A stretch of DNA of 64,000 nt from Ardenticatena maritima. GTDB taxonomy: Bacteria > Chloroflexota > Anaerolineae > Ardenticatenales > Ardenticatenaceae. The stretch is from positions 248,001 to 312,000 of the forward strand of contig NZ_LGKN01000009.1 of assembly GCF_001306175.1 (NCBI RefSeq), in the 5' to 3' direction. The position numbers and the translations under genes were made by a program. Of the stretch, positions 46,339 through 55,367 are shown one piece after another; the first letter of the stretch is position 1, and each line of letters opens with the position of its first letter. The notes under the pieces were generated by a model, which was not told where the DNA came from, ran no database searches, and saw only the letters and a program-made list of their open reading frames with translations.

Positions 46339-48201
46339 TCACTCCACCGTTACGCTTTTGGCAAGGTTGCGAGGCTGGTCAATATCCCGCCCCAACGCAC
46401 GGGCGGCGTAGTAGGCAATCAACTGCACCTGCACGGCGGCGGGCAAGACATGCAGGTAATCGTTGCTGCGTGGAATGGTGAGCACATTTTCTTCGCCGAG
46501 GAGTTGCGTCACACGCTCATCCCCCTCGGGCACAATGCCAATGCACCAAGCATCACGCGCCAACACTTCCTGCATATTTGAGACCATCTTGTCATAGACG
46601 CTGCTTTGGGTTGCCAGCGCCACGACCGGCACGCCGCTTTCGAGCAATGCCAGCGTGCCGTGCTTCAATTCACCGGCAGGATACCCCTGCGCATGAATGT
46701 AGGAAATCTCTTTGAGTTTGAGCGCGCCCTCGCGTGCCAGCGGTTCATCCATGTTGCGCCCGATGAAGAAAGCAACCGGCTTTTCAGCAATGCGCTCGGC
46801 AATAGCGCGGGTTTTGTCCGCCGTTTCCAGCACGCGCTCAATATCCCGGGCGCTACGCCACAACCCTTGACGCAGTTCACGCACAACCTGCTGTGCCGAC
46901 GGCGAGAGGTGGCGGTATTGCGCCATGTACAACAACAAGAGATAGACGCCCACAATCTGCCCGATGAACGCTTTGGTCGAAGCCACCGCCACTTCGGGAC
47001 CGGCACGCGTATAGAGCACGCCATCCGCCAGACGCGCCACGCTGCTTCCCACAACGTTGGTAATCGCGAGGACACGCGCGCCTTGTTCCTTGCCTTCACG
47101 CATACTGGCAATGGTGTCCGCCGTTTCGCCCGACTGGCTGATAGCAATCACCCACTCGTTTTTGCCCAAAATAGGCTGACGATAGCGAAACTCAGACCCC
47201 ACATCCACATTCACGGGGATACGCAAAATCTGCTCGAACGCATACTTGGCAATGACGCCGGCATGATAGGCGGTCCCACAGGCGACGAACGTCAGGCGTT
47301 CCACACGGCGCACATCGTCGGGGGTGATATTGAGTTCGGGGATTTCGATGGGCAAGCGGCTATCTTCCGGCACGCGCCCCAGGAGCGTATCGGTCACAGT
47401 TTGGGGCTGTTCGTGCATTTCTTTGAGCATGAAATGCTCATAGCCGCCTTTTTGCGCCACTTCTGGCGACCAATCCACCACAATGACACGGCGGTCATAG
47501 AGCCGCTGCGGCGTGGTTGATTCACGGTAGCGCGTGATAATCACATCGTCCTTGGTGACGGTGGCAATTTCGCCGTCTTCGAGCACGTAGATTTTGTTGG
47601 TGTAATGCAAAAGCGCAGGAATATCGCTGGCAATATGGTTTTCGCCACGACCCAAGCCGATGATGAGCGGCGGGCTATCCATCTTGGCGGCCACAATGCG
47701 GTCTTCTTCGTCTTTGTGCACCACCAACACCGCCATCGAACCCACCATGCGTTGCATGGCAAGCGCCACGGCGGTGGTAATATTGCCGTCGTAATACTCC
47801 TCAATGAGGTGGGCAATCACTTCGGTATCTGTATCGGAACGAAACTCATGCCCTTTGGCGATCAGTTCCTGTTTCAGTTCCCAAAAGTTTTCAACGATAC
47901 CATTCTGCACAACAGCAATGCGCCCGGAACAATCCAGGTGGGGGTGCGCGTTGCGTGTGCTTGGCGGGCCGTGCGTTGCCCAGCGCGTATGCCCGATCCC
48001 CACATGTCCATGGGCTTTTTCAAGGTCAAGGCGCGCTTCCAGTTCTTCGACTTTGCCCTTGCATTTCTCAACGTAGAAATGCCCATTTTCGGAAACAGCA
48101 ATGCCCGCCGAGTCATAGCCGCGATACGTCAGCATGCGCAACTTATCCATCAGAATCGGCAAGGCTTCTTTTTCGCCAATATAGCCCACAATTCCACACA
48201 T
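46339..48201 (-). CDS. glmS: Glutamine--fructose-6-phosphate aminotransferase
   Basis: GlmS makes glucosamine-6-P from fructose-6-P and glutamine. Cys2 (MCGIVGYIG) is the nucleophile of the glutaminase domain, with GIGHTRWATHGPPSTRNAHPH nearby (split over the loop). Two SIS domains follow (VACGTAYHAG; ISQSGETADT; VASTKAFIGQ) and the end is DQPRNLAKSVTVE. The length is 620 residues. The start is fixed by Cys2 and GAGGACG upstream; an open frame to 48615 is not used. It is the first gene of the amino-sugar operon. No glmS ribozyme was seen in the short leader. Confidence 0.95.
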   Translation of the reverse strand: MCGIVGYIGEKEALPILMDKLRMLTYRGYDSAGIAVSENGHFYVEKCKGKVEELEARLDLEKAHGHVGIGHTRWATHGPPSTRNAHPHLDCSGRIAVVQNGIVENFWELKQELIAKGHEFRSDTDTEVIAHLIEEYYDGNITTAVALAMQRMVGSMAVLVVHKDEEDRIVAAKMDSPPLIIGLGRGENHIASDIPALLHYTNKIYVLEDGEIATVTKDDVIITRYRESTTPQRLYDRRVIVVDWSPEVAQKGGYEHFMLKEMHEQPQTVTDTLLGRVPEDSRLPIEIPELNITPDDVRRVERLTFVACGTAYHAGVIAKYAFEQILRIPVNVDVGSEFRYRQPILGKNEWVIAISQSGETADTIASMREGKEQGARVLAITNVVGSSVARLADGVLYTRAGPEVAVASTKAFIGQIVGVYLLLLYMAQYRHLSPSAQQVVRELRQGLWRSARDIERVLETADKTRAIAERIAEKPVAFFIGRNMDEPLAREGALKLKEISYIHAQGYPAGELKHGTLALLESGVPVVALATQSSVYDKMVSNMQEVLARDAWCIGIVPEGDERVTQLLGEENVLTIPRSNDYLHVLPAAVQVQLIAYYAARALGRDIDQPRNLAKSVTVE

Positions 48202-48362
48202 AACGTCCTCCAAATCTTCACTTTCTCGCAAAACGCGAGATTGTAGCCAAAGCCCTTCCAAGGGGAAACATACCACCCCACAGCATAGCGACAATGTAAG
48301 GTGTTTCCAAACCTTGCGCCAAAACAGAACCGCGATGGGGGCTCCCATCGCGGTGAACAGAC
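48202..48362. other. Region between glmS and plsC
   Basis: It contains a possible glmS -10 (TACAAT, minus strand 48245-48240) with a short hairpin TCTCGC/GCGAGA next to it (48224-48240), and the plsC terminator. The -35 is weak, so the promoter call is tentative. Confidence 0.35.
48321..48353 (-). terminator. Terminator of the aro-plsC operon
   Basis: On the minus strand CCGCGATGGG and CCCATCGCGG form a perfect 10-bp stem around a 4-base loop, followed by TTCTGTTTT. It lies 9 bases beyond the plsC stop. Confidence 0.8.
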
Positions 48363-49064
48363 TCATGCAGGCGTCATGGCCTCTTCCACCGTCAGCACAT
48401 CGCCCGCTATCGGTTCGCAATTCGCATACACGCCGCGATACTGCGGGGGAAGCAATTGCGCCAGGCGACACATCGCCGCATCGGTGAGTTTCTGCAACAC
48501 ATCGCGCGGTGGTCGCCGTTGTTCGCTCCGCAGCCAGAACGGACGCCCCACGCGAATATAGACATCGGGACGCCGCAACCGAGGCCACGCTTTGCGCCAC
48601 TGCTCTTGCCCCCAAATGGCAACCGGCACCACAGGCACATTGGCTTGCACCGCCAGGAGCGCCAGCCCTTCTTTCCCGCGCAACAGGCTATGCGTAGGGC
48701 TGCGTGTTCCCTCCGGGGCGAGGTAGAGCACCTGCCCATCACGCAAGACGCGCAACGCCTGCTTGAGCGCCCGAATATCCCCCGCCCCACGTCGAATCGG
48801 GAACGCTCCATACCAGCGCACAATCTGCCCGATAATGGGCTTCTCAAAGTTTTCGACTTTCGACATCATCACTACTTCGCGCGGGATGTACGTGCCAATC
48901 AACGGGGGATCGAGAAAAGACATGTGGTTGCTTATGAGAATAAACGCGCCCTTCTGTGGAATATGGTGCAGACCTTCCACGTGCACCCGCAACAAGAGAC
49001 GAAAGATCACATGGCGCAAAAGCCAGTTCGCAATATGGTAGAAGCGGGGGAGATAGCGTTGCAT
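48363..49064 (-). CDS. plsC: 1-acyl-sn-glycerol-3-phosphate acyltransferase (PlsC family)
   Basis: A 233-residue membrane-associated acyltransferase with one hydrophobic N-terminal helix, the catalytic H-x4-D in SNHMSFLDPP, FPIRRG in block II and the glycerophosphate motif LAPEGTRSP. It makes phosphatidic acid from lysophosphatidic acid. The start at 49064 has GAGG at a good distance; a GTG four codons upstream is possible. It is the last gene of the aro-headed string, and the nuclease gene ends 18 bases before it. Confidence 0.88.
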   Translation of the reverse strand: MQRYLPRFYHIANWLLRHVIFRLLLRVHVEGLHHIPQKGAFILISNHMSFLDPPLIGTYIPREVVMMSKVENFEKPIIGQIVRWYGAFPIRRGAGDIRALKQALRVLRDGQVLYLAPEGTRSPTHSLLRGKEGLALLAVQANVPVVPVAIWGQEQWRKAWPRLRRPDVYIRVGRPFWLRSEQRRPPRDVLQKLTDAAMCRLAQLLPPQYRGVYANCEPIAGDVLTVEEAMTPA

Positions 49065-49082
49065 GGCCTTCCTCACGTTGGT

Positions 49083-49892
49083 TTATGGTTCATACACGAA
49101 AATGTCAACCAACTCGCCCTGCGGTGTGCGCAGGTAGGCAACATCGCCGCTATTGTTCCAAATGGGATCGCGGCTGCCCCAATAGAGTGCGCCATTCTGC
49201 ATTGCGCCTTGCCCTGAATAAATCCGCACATGGTCGCCGGGGGCAAGTGTGTAAGCGGGCAAAATATATTCATTGTTGCTCTCGTCCGAGAGCCGAAATC
49301 CTTGCAGGTTGATGGGCTGCGAACCATTGTTTTCGAGTTCGACCCATTCGCCATTCACGTTTTGGTTGTCATTGCCGGGCGCATCGGCGTTCAGGTCCAC
49401 AATGCGCACCGTGATATGCTCATCACTCGGCTGCCAGAGTCCGCGCCGATACTCGCGCGCCTCCTGTTCGGCGGCGCGCAATTCGGCTTCATACGCCACA
49501 TTGGGCGGCACCGTGTAAACCTGGGCAAACCCTTGCCGCACAATTTCGAGGTTGACGAACGTCCCATCGGCGAGGAAAAGGTAGGCCAGGCGTCGCCCGT
49601 ACTGGTCGAACGCATCTACATCGTTTTCCAGGCGTACCGGCTCATGCAAAACCAACGACGCCACAAAATCGCGCGCCTCTTCATAAAAAGGCTGCCCACG
49701 TTCAGGCGTGTTGATACCAATCAAGCGCACGGTTTCTTCTGTATCGAGCACGACGGTATCGCCATCAATCACCTTGGAGACGCGCGGCCAATCGGCTGTA
49801 TCGGTATCGGTGCTGGGCGTTGCCGCACATGCAACGCCCAACACGCCCCACAGCATCACGAACACCAAACGAATGAGCATGTGCCGCTTCAT
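49083..49892 (-). CDS. Lipoprotein with a staphylococcal-nuclease domain and a lamin-tail domain
   Basis: A lipoprotein signal (WGVLGVAC then AATP) is followed by an SNase-type domain (VIDGDTVVLD, RLIGINTPERGQ, FDQYGRRLAYLF) with the expected Arg and Glu catalytic residues. Residues 165-269 form an immunoglobulin-like lamin-tail domain (NGEWVELENNGSQPINLQGFRLSD). Such surface nucleases can degrade external DNA or RNA. The gene overlaps the CysRS-like gene by 4 bases. The association with an aromatic-synthesis operon is probably positional only. Confidence 0.82.
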   Translation of the reverse strand: MKRHMLIRLVFVMLWGVLGVACAATPSTDTDTADWPRVSKVIDGDTVVLDTEETVRLIGINTPERGQPFYEEARDFVASLVLHEPVRLENDVDAFDQYGRRLAYLFLADGTFVNLEIVRQGFAQVYTVPPNVAYEAELRAAEQEAREYRRGLWQPSDEHITVRIVDLNADAPGNDNQNVNGEWVELENNGSQPINLQGFRLSDESNNEYILPAYTLAPGDHVRIYSGQGAMQNGALYWGSRDPIWNNSGDVAYLRTPQGELVDIFVYEP

Positions 49893-51085
49893 GCGAGCCG
49901 CAACCCTAACACACCCGCCATGCGATGCAAGGCTTCTTGCGCCAGGCGCACATCGCGCCCATGGTGCGCCGCTTCGCGAATGGCGCGCCCCACTTCGAGC
50001 ATGGTTTCCACCGCCACGGGGGTGTTGAGGTCGTCGTCAAGGGCGGCGGTGAAGCGTTGTTCATCATCGGATACGTCCAGCGGTTCGCCCGACCCTGAGG
50101 GCGCGTGGGCGGCTTCGGTGAGCATATTCGCCCACGCCTGGGCTTCTTCCTGCTCGGCGCGGTTCCACTCCCAGGCTTCGCGGTAGTGGTGGCGAATCAG
50201 GTTGAGGCGAATCGCGTCGGGCGAGAAGCCTTCTTCCAGCAAATTGCGCACCAACACGAGGTTGCCCAGCGACTTGGACATCTTCTCGCCATCTTTGCGC
50301 ACCATGGCAATGTGCATCCAATAGCGCACGAAGGGGCGTTGCCCCGTAAATTTTTCGCTCTGGGCAATCTCACATTCATGATGGGGGAAGAGCAAATCAG
50401 CGCCGCCCCCGTGAATGTCAATCGTCGCGCCCAAAAACTTCATGCTCATGGCTGAACATTCAATGTGCCAGCCAGGGCGTCCAGGTCCCCAGGGGCTATC
50501 CCACGTCGGTTCGCCCGGCTGTGCCGCCTGCCAGAGCACAAAATCGAGCGGGTCGTCTTTGTTGGGGTCGTTGGGGTTGTTGCCCCGCTCATTGGCAATC
50601 GCCAGCATCTCGTCGTAATCGAGGCGGCTCAATTTACCAAATTCGGGGTCGGCATGCACGCGGAAGTAAACATTGCCGTTGCGCTCGTAGGCAAAGCCAC
50701 GCCGCAACAAATCTTCCACAATGCGAATAATTTCGGGAATGGTTTCGGTGGCTTTGGGGTAAAAATCAGGCATGCGCACATTCAAATCGTGCAAATCGCG
50801 CAGAAAGGCTTCGGTGTGTATGCGCCCCAGTTCATCCCACGCCATTCCCACTTCGGCGGCTTTGCGCAAAATGTCGTCGTCAATGTCGGTGACGTTTTGG
50901 GTATAGCGCACGGTGTAGCCTTTGGCTTCCAGGTGGCGAATCAGCACGTCGAACGAAATGTAGGTGAAGGCGTGTCCGAGGTGGGTTGTGTCATACGGTG
51001 TCACGCCACACACGTAGAGCGTGACGGTTTTGCCAAACACGTGAAATGGTTCTTTGCGCTGCGTCATTGAGTTGTAGAGTTTCAT
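49889..51085 (-). CDS. MshC-like cysteinyl-tRNA synthetase paralogue
   Basis: A 398-residue class I synthetase with the Cys-activating site: [40 protein letters not shown] and KMSKS ([11 protein letters not shown]). It stops after the DALR-like helix (VLGLRLA) and lacks the C-terminal tail present in the other CysRS here (475 residues). The TPYDTTHLGHAFTY opening and IRLNLIRHHYREAWEW resemble MshC, the ligase that joins Cys to GlcN-inositol. It may charge tRNA-Cys, make a thiol, or do another Cys ligation. The start has an in-frame ATG choice; I use 51085 near the HIGH domain. Confidence 0.75.
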   Translation of the reverse strand: MKLYNSMTQRKEPFHVFGKTVTLYVCGVTPYDTTHLGHAFTYISFDVLIRHLEAKGYTVRYTQNVTDIDDDILRKAAEVGMAWDELGRIHTEAFLRDLHDLNVRMPDFYPKATETIPEIIRIVEDLLRRGFAYERNGNVYFRVHADPEFGKLSRLDYDEMLAIANERGNNPNDPNKDDPLDFVLWQAAQPGEPTWDSPWGPGRPGWHIECSAMSMKFLGATIDIHGGGADLLFPHHECEIAQSEKFTGQRPFVRYWMHIAMVRKDGEKMSKSLGNLVLVRNLLEEGFSPDAIRLNLIRHHYREAWEWNRAEQEEAQAWANMLTEAAHAPSGSGEPLDVSDDEQRFTAALDDDLNTPVAVETMLEVGRAIREAAHHGRDVRLAQEALHRMAGVLGLRLA

Positions 51086-51178
51086 GGCTGCTTCCTCATA
51101 TCGCCTTGTTTTTTTGTATCGCCAACATCTGTATCGTACCAAGTCATGCAATTTTGGCGAATATGAGCAGCATGAAAC

Positions 51179-52039
51179 TCAGCCGTTCGCGAGCGTCGCC
51201 TCCAACGCTGACCGCATCACATCCAGCGGTGCGGCTTGCCCCGTCCACAACTCGAACGCCGCTGCCCCCTGGTGCAAGAGCATGCCCACGCCGTCAATGG
51301 TGCGCGCCCCGACTTCAGCGGCAAGCCGCAACAGACGGGTTTGGCGGGGCACATACACCAAATCATTGACCGTCAGGTGGGGCAACAAGCGCACACCGTC
51401 GGGGAGCGGTACGGCGTTGGTGTGGGGGTGCATGCCAACGCTGGTGGCGTTCACCAACAACGTTGCTGCTTCCAGGGCGGTTTGCACCGCCTCACGTTCA
51501 AATGGCAGAACACGCGACACACCGCGCCCCACGGCTTGCATCGTTTCTGCCAGCGCCTCCGCACGCGCCTGTGTGCGGTTCGTCAACCAGACCGTGGCGC
51601 CCGCCTGCAACAAGGCGTACACCACCGCCCGCGCCGCGCCGCCTGCTCCCACCACCAGCGCACATTGCCCCGTCGGGTCAACGCCCGCTTCGCGCAAGGC
51701 GCGCAAGAAGCCCGTGGCGTCGGTGTTTTCACCAATCAAGCGCCCGTCTCGGTTGATGATGGTATTGACCGCGCCGACGGTGTGGGCGGTGGGCGTCATC
51801 TCGTCCAAAAAGGGCACCACGGCTTGCTTGTGCGGTACGGTGATATTGCATCCGGCGAAGCGCAGCGCGCGAATGCCCCGCACAGCGTCGCCCACATCGT
51901 CGGGGGCGACGGGCAGAAGCAGGTAGTGCCAATTGAGCCCCAAGGCGCGAAAGGCGGCGTTGTGCATGGCGGGCGAGCGGCTATGCGCCACAGGCCACCC
52001 CATCAAACCGACGTAGGTGGGAAGCGCGTGCTCGTTCAT
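51179..52039 (-). CDS. aroE: Shikimate dehydrogenase
   Basis: AroE reduces 3-dehydroshikimate with NADPH. The 286-residue protein has the shikimate site GWPVAHSRSPAMHN and GCNITVPHK (catalytic Lys), the Asp of GENTDATGF, and a Rossmann motif VVGAGGAARAV followed by LTNRTQARAE. Its start overlaps the aroA stop by 4 bases. There are 93 bases between its stop and the CysRS-like gene, where a weak promoter could exist. Confidence 0.94.
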   Translation of the reverse strand: MNEHALPTYVGLMGWPVAHSRSPAMHNAAFRALGLNWHYLLLPVAPDDVGDAVRGIRALRFAGCNITVPHKQAVVPFLDEMTPTAHTVGAVNTIINRDGRLIGENTDATGFLRALREAGVDPTGQCALVVGAGGAARAVVYALLQAGATVWLTNRTQARAEALAETMQAVGRGVSRVLPFEREAVQTALEAATLLVNATSVGMHPHTNAVPLPDGVRLLPHLTVNDLVYVPRQTRLLRLAAEVGARTIDGVGMLLHQGAAAFELWTGQAAPLDVMRSALEATLANG

Positions 52040-53379
52040 GCCTGCGTCTCTTCCACTTCGCCCAGCAGGGTTTCGACAAAGCGGGGGAAACTGTCCGCCA
52101 TCACATCAGCACCCTGCAACGTGGTTGGACCATCGGCGATGAGTGCCGCCACGGTGAGCGCCATCGCCAGACGGTGGTCGCCGTGGCTTTCGACGGTTGC
52201 GCCCCGCAATGGGGTGGGACCACGCACCACAAACCCATCGTCCAGCGGTTCAATGTCCGCGCCCATCTTGCGCAGTTCCCGCGCGACGTTGCCAATGCGG
52301 TCGGTCTCTTTGACGCGCAGTTCGGCGGCATCGCGCACGATGGTTTCGCCTTCCGCCTGGGTGGCGGCTACCGCAATGATGGGGAATTCATCAATGGCGC
52401 GCACCACAAGGTCGCCGGCAATGGTGGTGCCGTGCAACGGCTGGTGATGAACAATCAGGTCGGCGGTCGGTTCAATGGCGTCTTCGCGCACGTTGTCAAG
52501 CGCCCAGGTGGCGCCCATACGTTGCAAAATATCGAGAATGCCCGTGCGTGTCGGGTTGATCCCCACGTCAACGAGCCGAAGCGTGCTGTTTGGGACGAGG
52601 AGCGCCGCCACGATGAGAAAAGCGGCGGATGAAATATCGGCGGGGACCACAAACGCGCCACCATCGGGAGCCGTGAGGGGACGCAGCGGCGCTTGCGGCG
52701 CCTGGACACGCACGGTGTTCGCTTCAAGCGTCAGCGGTGCGCCCATGGCGTGTAACATGCGCTCGGTGTGGTCGCGCGCCGGACCGGGCTGGGTAATGAC
52801 GGTCTCCCCCTCGGCGTACAACCCCGCCAGCATGAGCGCACTCTTCACCTGGGCGCTGGCGATGGGCATCTCGTAGGTGATGGCGCGTAAAGGCGCGCCA
52901 CGAATCGCCAGCGGCGCAAGGTTGCCGCCGTCGCGCCCATCAATTGCCGCCCCCATACGGCGCAGAGGGTCGGCAACGCGCCGCATGGGACGTCGGCGCA
53001 AGGCGTCGCGCCCTGTGAGCACGCTGAAAAAGGATTGCCCCGCCAGCAATCCGCACAACAGGCGCATTGTTGTGCCCGAACCGTCGCAATCGAGCACGTT
53101 TTCAGGTTCACGCAAGCCGTGCAGCCCCACGCCATGCACACGCACGCGCGTGGGGGTGGCGGGGTCGTGTTCGATAGGCACCCCCAACGCGCGCATCACA
53201 TGCAGGGTGGCGTAGCAGTCCGCAGCCGGCAACCAGCCCACCACGTCGGATGTTCCTTCGGCCAGCGCCCCCAGGATGAGCGCGCGGTGGGAGATGGATT
53301 TATCGCCAGGAACGCGGCGCGTCCCTGTGAGCGGGTGTGTGAGTGGGTGAATCGTCAAGTTCTGCATGGTTTTGTGCAT
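52036..53379 (-). CDS. aroA: 3-phosphoshikimate 1-carboxyvinyltransferase (EPSP synthase)
   Basis: AroA joins shikimate-3-P and PEP. The visible motifs are VPGDKSISHRALI, SGTTMRLLCGLLAGQ, ADISSAAFLIVAAL, RVKETDRIGN and ESHGDHRLAMAL. In the PEP loop the usual GNSGTT reads DGSGTT, so Asn is replaced by Gly. The length is 447 residues. I use the ATG at 53379, 11 bases after tyrA; a second ATG four codons in is equally possible since the ribosome site is close to the first. It overlaps aroE by 4 bases. Confidence 0.92.
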   Translation of the reverse strand: MHKTMQNLTIHPLTHPLTGTRRVPGDKSISHRALILGALAEGTSDVVGWLPAADCYATLHVMRALGVPIEHDPATPTRVRVHGVGLHGLREPENVLDCDGSGTTMRLLCGLLAGQSFFSVLTGRDALRRRPMRRVADPLRRMGAAIDGRDGGNLAPLAIRGAPLRAITYEMPIASAQVKSALMLAGLYAEGETVITQPGPARDHTERMLHAMGAPLTLEANTVRVQAPQAPLRPLTAPDGGAFVVPADISSAAFLIVAALLVPNSTLRLVDVGINPTRTGILDILQRMGATWALDNVREDAIEPTADLIVHHQPLHGTTIAGDLVVRAIDEFPIIAVAATQAEGETIVRDAAELRVKETDRIGNVARELRKMGADIEPLDDGFVVRGPTPLRGATVESHGDHRLAMALTVAALIADGPTTLQGADVMADSFPRFVETLLGEVEETQA

Positions 53380-53390
53380 CTCTTCCTGGT

Positions 53391-54257
53391 TCAAGGGTGT
53401 TGGTTTTCCGCCCATGCACGGCGCAAAGCGGCGAGCGCTTCCAAACGGGCGCGTAAGGCGGCTTCGTCTTCCACCGCCAGCAAGGCGCTCAGCGTGCGCA
53501 ATGCGTGCATGGCGTTTTCGATGGCGTTCAACACCGCCTCGCGGTTCGTCAGCAGAATGTCGAGCATCATGGTGCTGTTGCTTGCCGCCAGGCGGCTGGT
53601 ATCGCGAAAGCCCGATGAAGCCAATTGGGCGGGAGCGGTGTCTTCCGTTTCGAGGGCGGCGGCGACAAGCGCCACACTCATCAAATAGGGGAGATGGCTG
53701 ACCAACGCCACAGCGGTATCGTGTTGGGCGGCGTCGAGCCAAAGGGGGCGCGCGCCCAGTGCGCGGGCAATGGTTTCTGCGGTGGCGCGGGCGACAGCAT
53801 CCGTGCGGTCGGTGGCACAGAGGGCAAAGGGGGCGTTTTCAAACAATGCGGCTTCGGCGTGGCGCAAGCCGGCGACTTCTTTGCCACACATGGGGTGCCC
53901 CCCCACCGCCCGCACATGCCGCGGCAAGGTGTTCATCCGCGCGACAATATCACGCTTGGTACTGCCCAAATCAAGCACGAGCGTACCGGGGCGCAGGCAC
54001 GGCGCAATCTCATCCAGCAACTGCAAAATAGCCCGCACGGGCGCCGCCAGCACCACAACGTCGGCATCGCGTACCGCATCGTGTGGGTCGCTGGCGGCCT
54101 GTTCAATCACGCCGTCCGTCACCGCGCGCACCATGACGTCGCGCTGGGGGTCGTATCCGATAATGAACGACGCCAACCCAGCACGACGGGCGGCCAATGC
54201 AAATGAGCCGCCCATCAAGCCAAGTCCCAAAATGGCCAGTTGCGTGATCGGTGTCAT
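53391..54257 (-). CDS. tyrA: Prephenate dehydrogenase
   Basis: A 288-residue TyrA. The N-terminal NAD-binding domain has LGLGLMGGSFALAAR, then DLGSTKRDIVARM and GGHPMCGKEVAG. The helical C-terminal half has the substrate helix with SHLPYLMSVAL and SSGFRDTSRLAAS. It converts prephenate to 4-hydroxyphenylpyruvate, or arogenate to tyrosine. No ACT domain is seen, so feedback, if any, must come from elsewhere, for example the upstream attenuator. It lies between aroF (60 bases) and aroA (11 bases). Confidence 0.92.
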   Translation of the reverse strand: MTPITQLAILGLGLMGGSFALAARRAGLASFIIGYDPQRDVMVRAVTDGVIEQAASDPHDAVRDADVVVLAAPVRAILQLLDEIAPCLRPGTLVLDLGSTKRDIVARMNTLPRHVRAVGGHPMCGKEVAGLRHAEAALFENAPFALCATDRTDAVARATAETIARALGARPLWLDAAQHDTAVALVSHLPYLMSVALVAAALETEDTAPAQLASSGFRDTSRLAASNSTMMLDILLTNREAVLNAIENAMHALRTLSALLAVEDEAALRARLEALAALRRAWAENQHP

Positions 54258-54317
54258 GGGGTCAACGTGTCTTGGTCAGCCGTCCGCTCACGTTTACTCA
54301 CCACCGGTTTTTCGCCC

Positions 54318-55367
54318 TCACGCCGCAATGTGCGCCGCTTCATCCCGCGAACGCAACAGCCGCCGCCCGATGGCGTGGGTAATCCGTTCCACGTCGTCCA
54401 TCAGGCGCGCAAAGTTCTCAGGGGTGAGCGACTGCCCACCATCAGACCAGGCGTGTGCGGGGTCGGGGTGAACTTCGATAATCAACCCATCTGCCCCAGT
54501 CGCCACCGCCCCGCGGGCGACAGGCGTGACGTACTGCCATTTGCCCACACCGTGGCTGGGGTCGGCAATGACGGGCAAGTGGGTGAGTTCTTTCAACACG
54601 GCAATGGCATTCAGGTCGAACGTGTTACGGGTCATTTTTTCGTAGGTGCGAATGCCACGCTCGCAAAGCATCACCTGGTAGTTGCCCTCGCTGAGAATGT
54701 ACTCCGCTGCGAGCAACCACTCTTCGATAGTAGCGCTCAACCCGCGTTTGAGCAACACGGGCTTGTTGGTGCGCCCCACGGCTTTCAGCAAGGGGTAGTT
54801 CTGCATGTTGCGTGCGCCAATCTGCAAGATATCGGCATACTCGCACACGAGGTCAAGGTCTTCGACACCCATCACCTCGGTAATAATCGGCAAACCGGTT
54901 TCCTCACGGGCTTCGGCAAGGTATTTCAGCCCCTCTTCGCCCAACCCCTGGAAACTGTACGGCGACGTGCGCGGCTTGAATGCGCCCCCACGCAACACCG
55001 TTGCACCAGCCGCTTTGACGGCATGCGCCGTCTCCAAAATTTGTTCGCGTGATTCAACCGAGCAGGGTCCAGCCATGACGACGACGGCATCGCCGCCAAT
55101 TTTCACGCCATTGACGTCAATAATGGTGTTTTTTTGTTGGAAATCACGGCTGGCGAGTTTGTAGGGGCGCAAAACACGCATGGCTTCCTCCACTCCTGGT
55201 AAAGCCGTCCATTGTTGCGGGTCGAGATGGCGTTCATCGCCGATAACGCCAATGATGGTGCGCTCTTCACCGCGCGAAATGTGGGCACGCATGCCTTGTT
55301 CTTCAATAAGGTTGAGCACTTCACCGATTTCAGCGGCGGTTGCATGGGCTTTCATGACGATAATCAT
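54318..55367 (-). CDS. aroF: 3-deoxy-7-phosphoheptulonate synthase (DAHP synthase, type I beta)
   Basis: This is the first committed step of the aromatic pathway, joining PEP and erythrose-4-P. The 349-residue protein carries an N-terminal ferredoxin-like regulatory domain of about 90 residues ([18 protein letters not shown]) and a barrel with [25 protein letters not shown] and [11 protein letters not shown]. The domain order is like that of the Thermotoga enzyme, where the N-terminal domain binds Tyr/Phe. The start follows AAGGAGG. The ATG overlaps the stop of the aroH fusion by 4 bases. Confidence 0.94.
   Translation of the reverse strand: MIIVMKAHATAAEIGEVLNLIEEQGMRAHISRGEERTIIGVIGDERHLDPQQWTALPGVEEAMRVLRPYKLASRDFQQKNTIIDVNGVKIGGDAVVVMAGPCSVESREQILETAHAVKAAGATVLRGGAFKPRTSPYSFQGLGEEGLKYLAEAREETGLPIITEVMGVEDLDLVCEYADILQIGARNMQNYPLLKAVGRTNKPVLLKRGLSATIEEWLLAAEYILSEGNYQVMLCERGIRTYEKMTRNTFDLNAIAVLKELTHLPVIADPSHGVGKWQYVTPVARGAVATGADGLIIEVHPDPAHAWSDGGQSLTPENFARLMDDVERITHAIGRRLLRSRDEAAHIAA

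Noticed and set aside
48202-48362. A glmS ribozyme upstream of glmS
   Set aside because: The interval is only about 160 bases, has the plsC terminator in part of it, and shows none of the conserved glmS ribozyme core I could look for.
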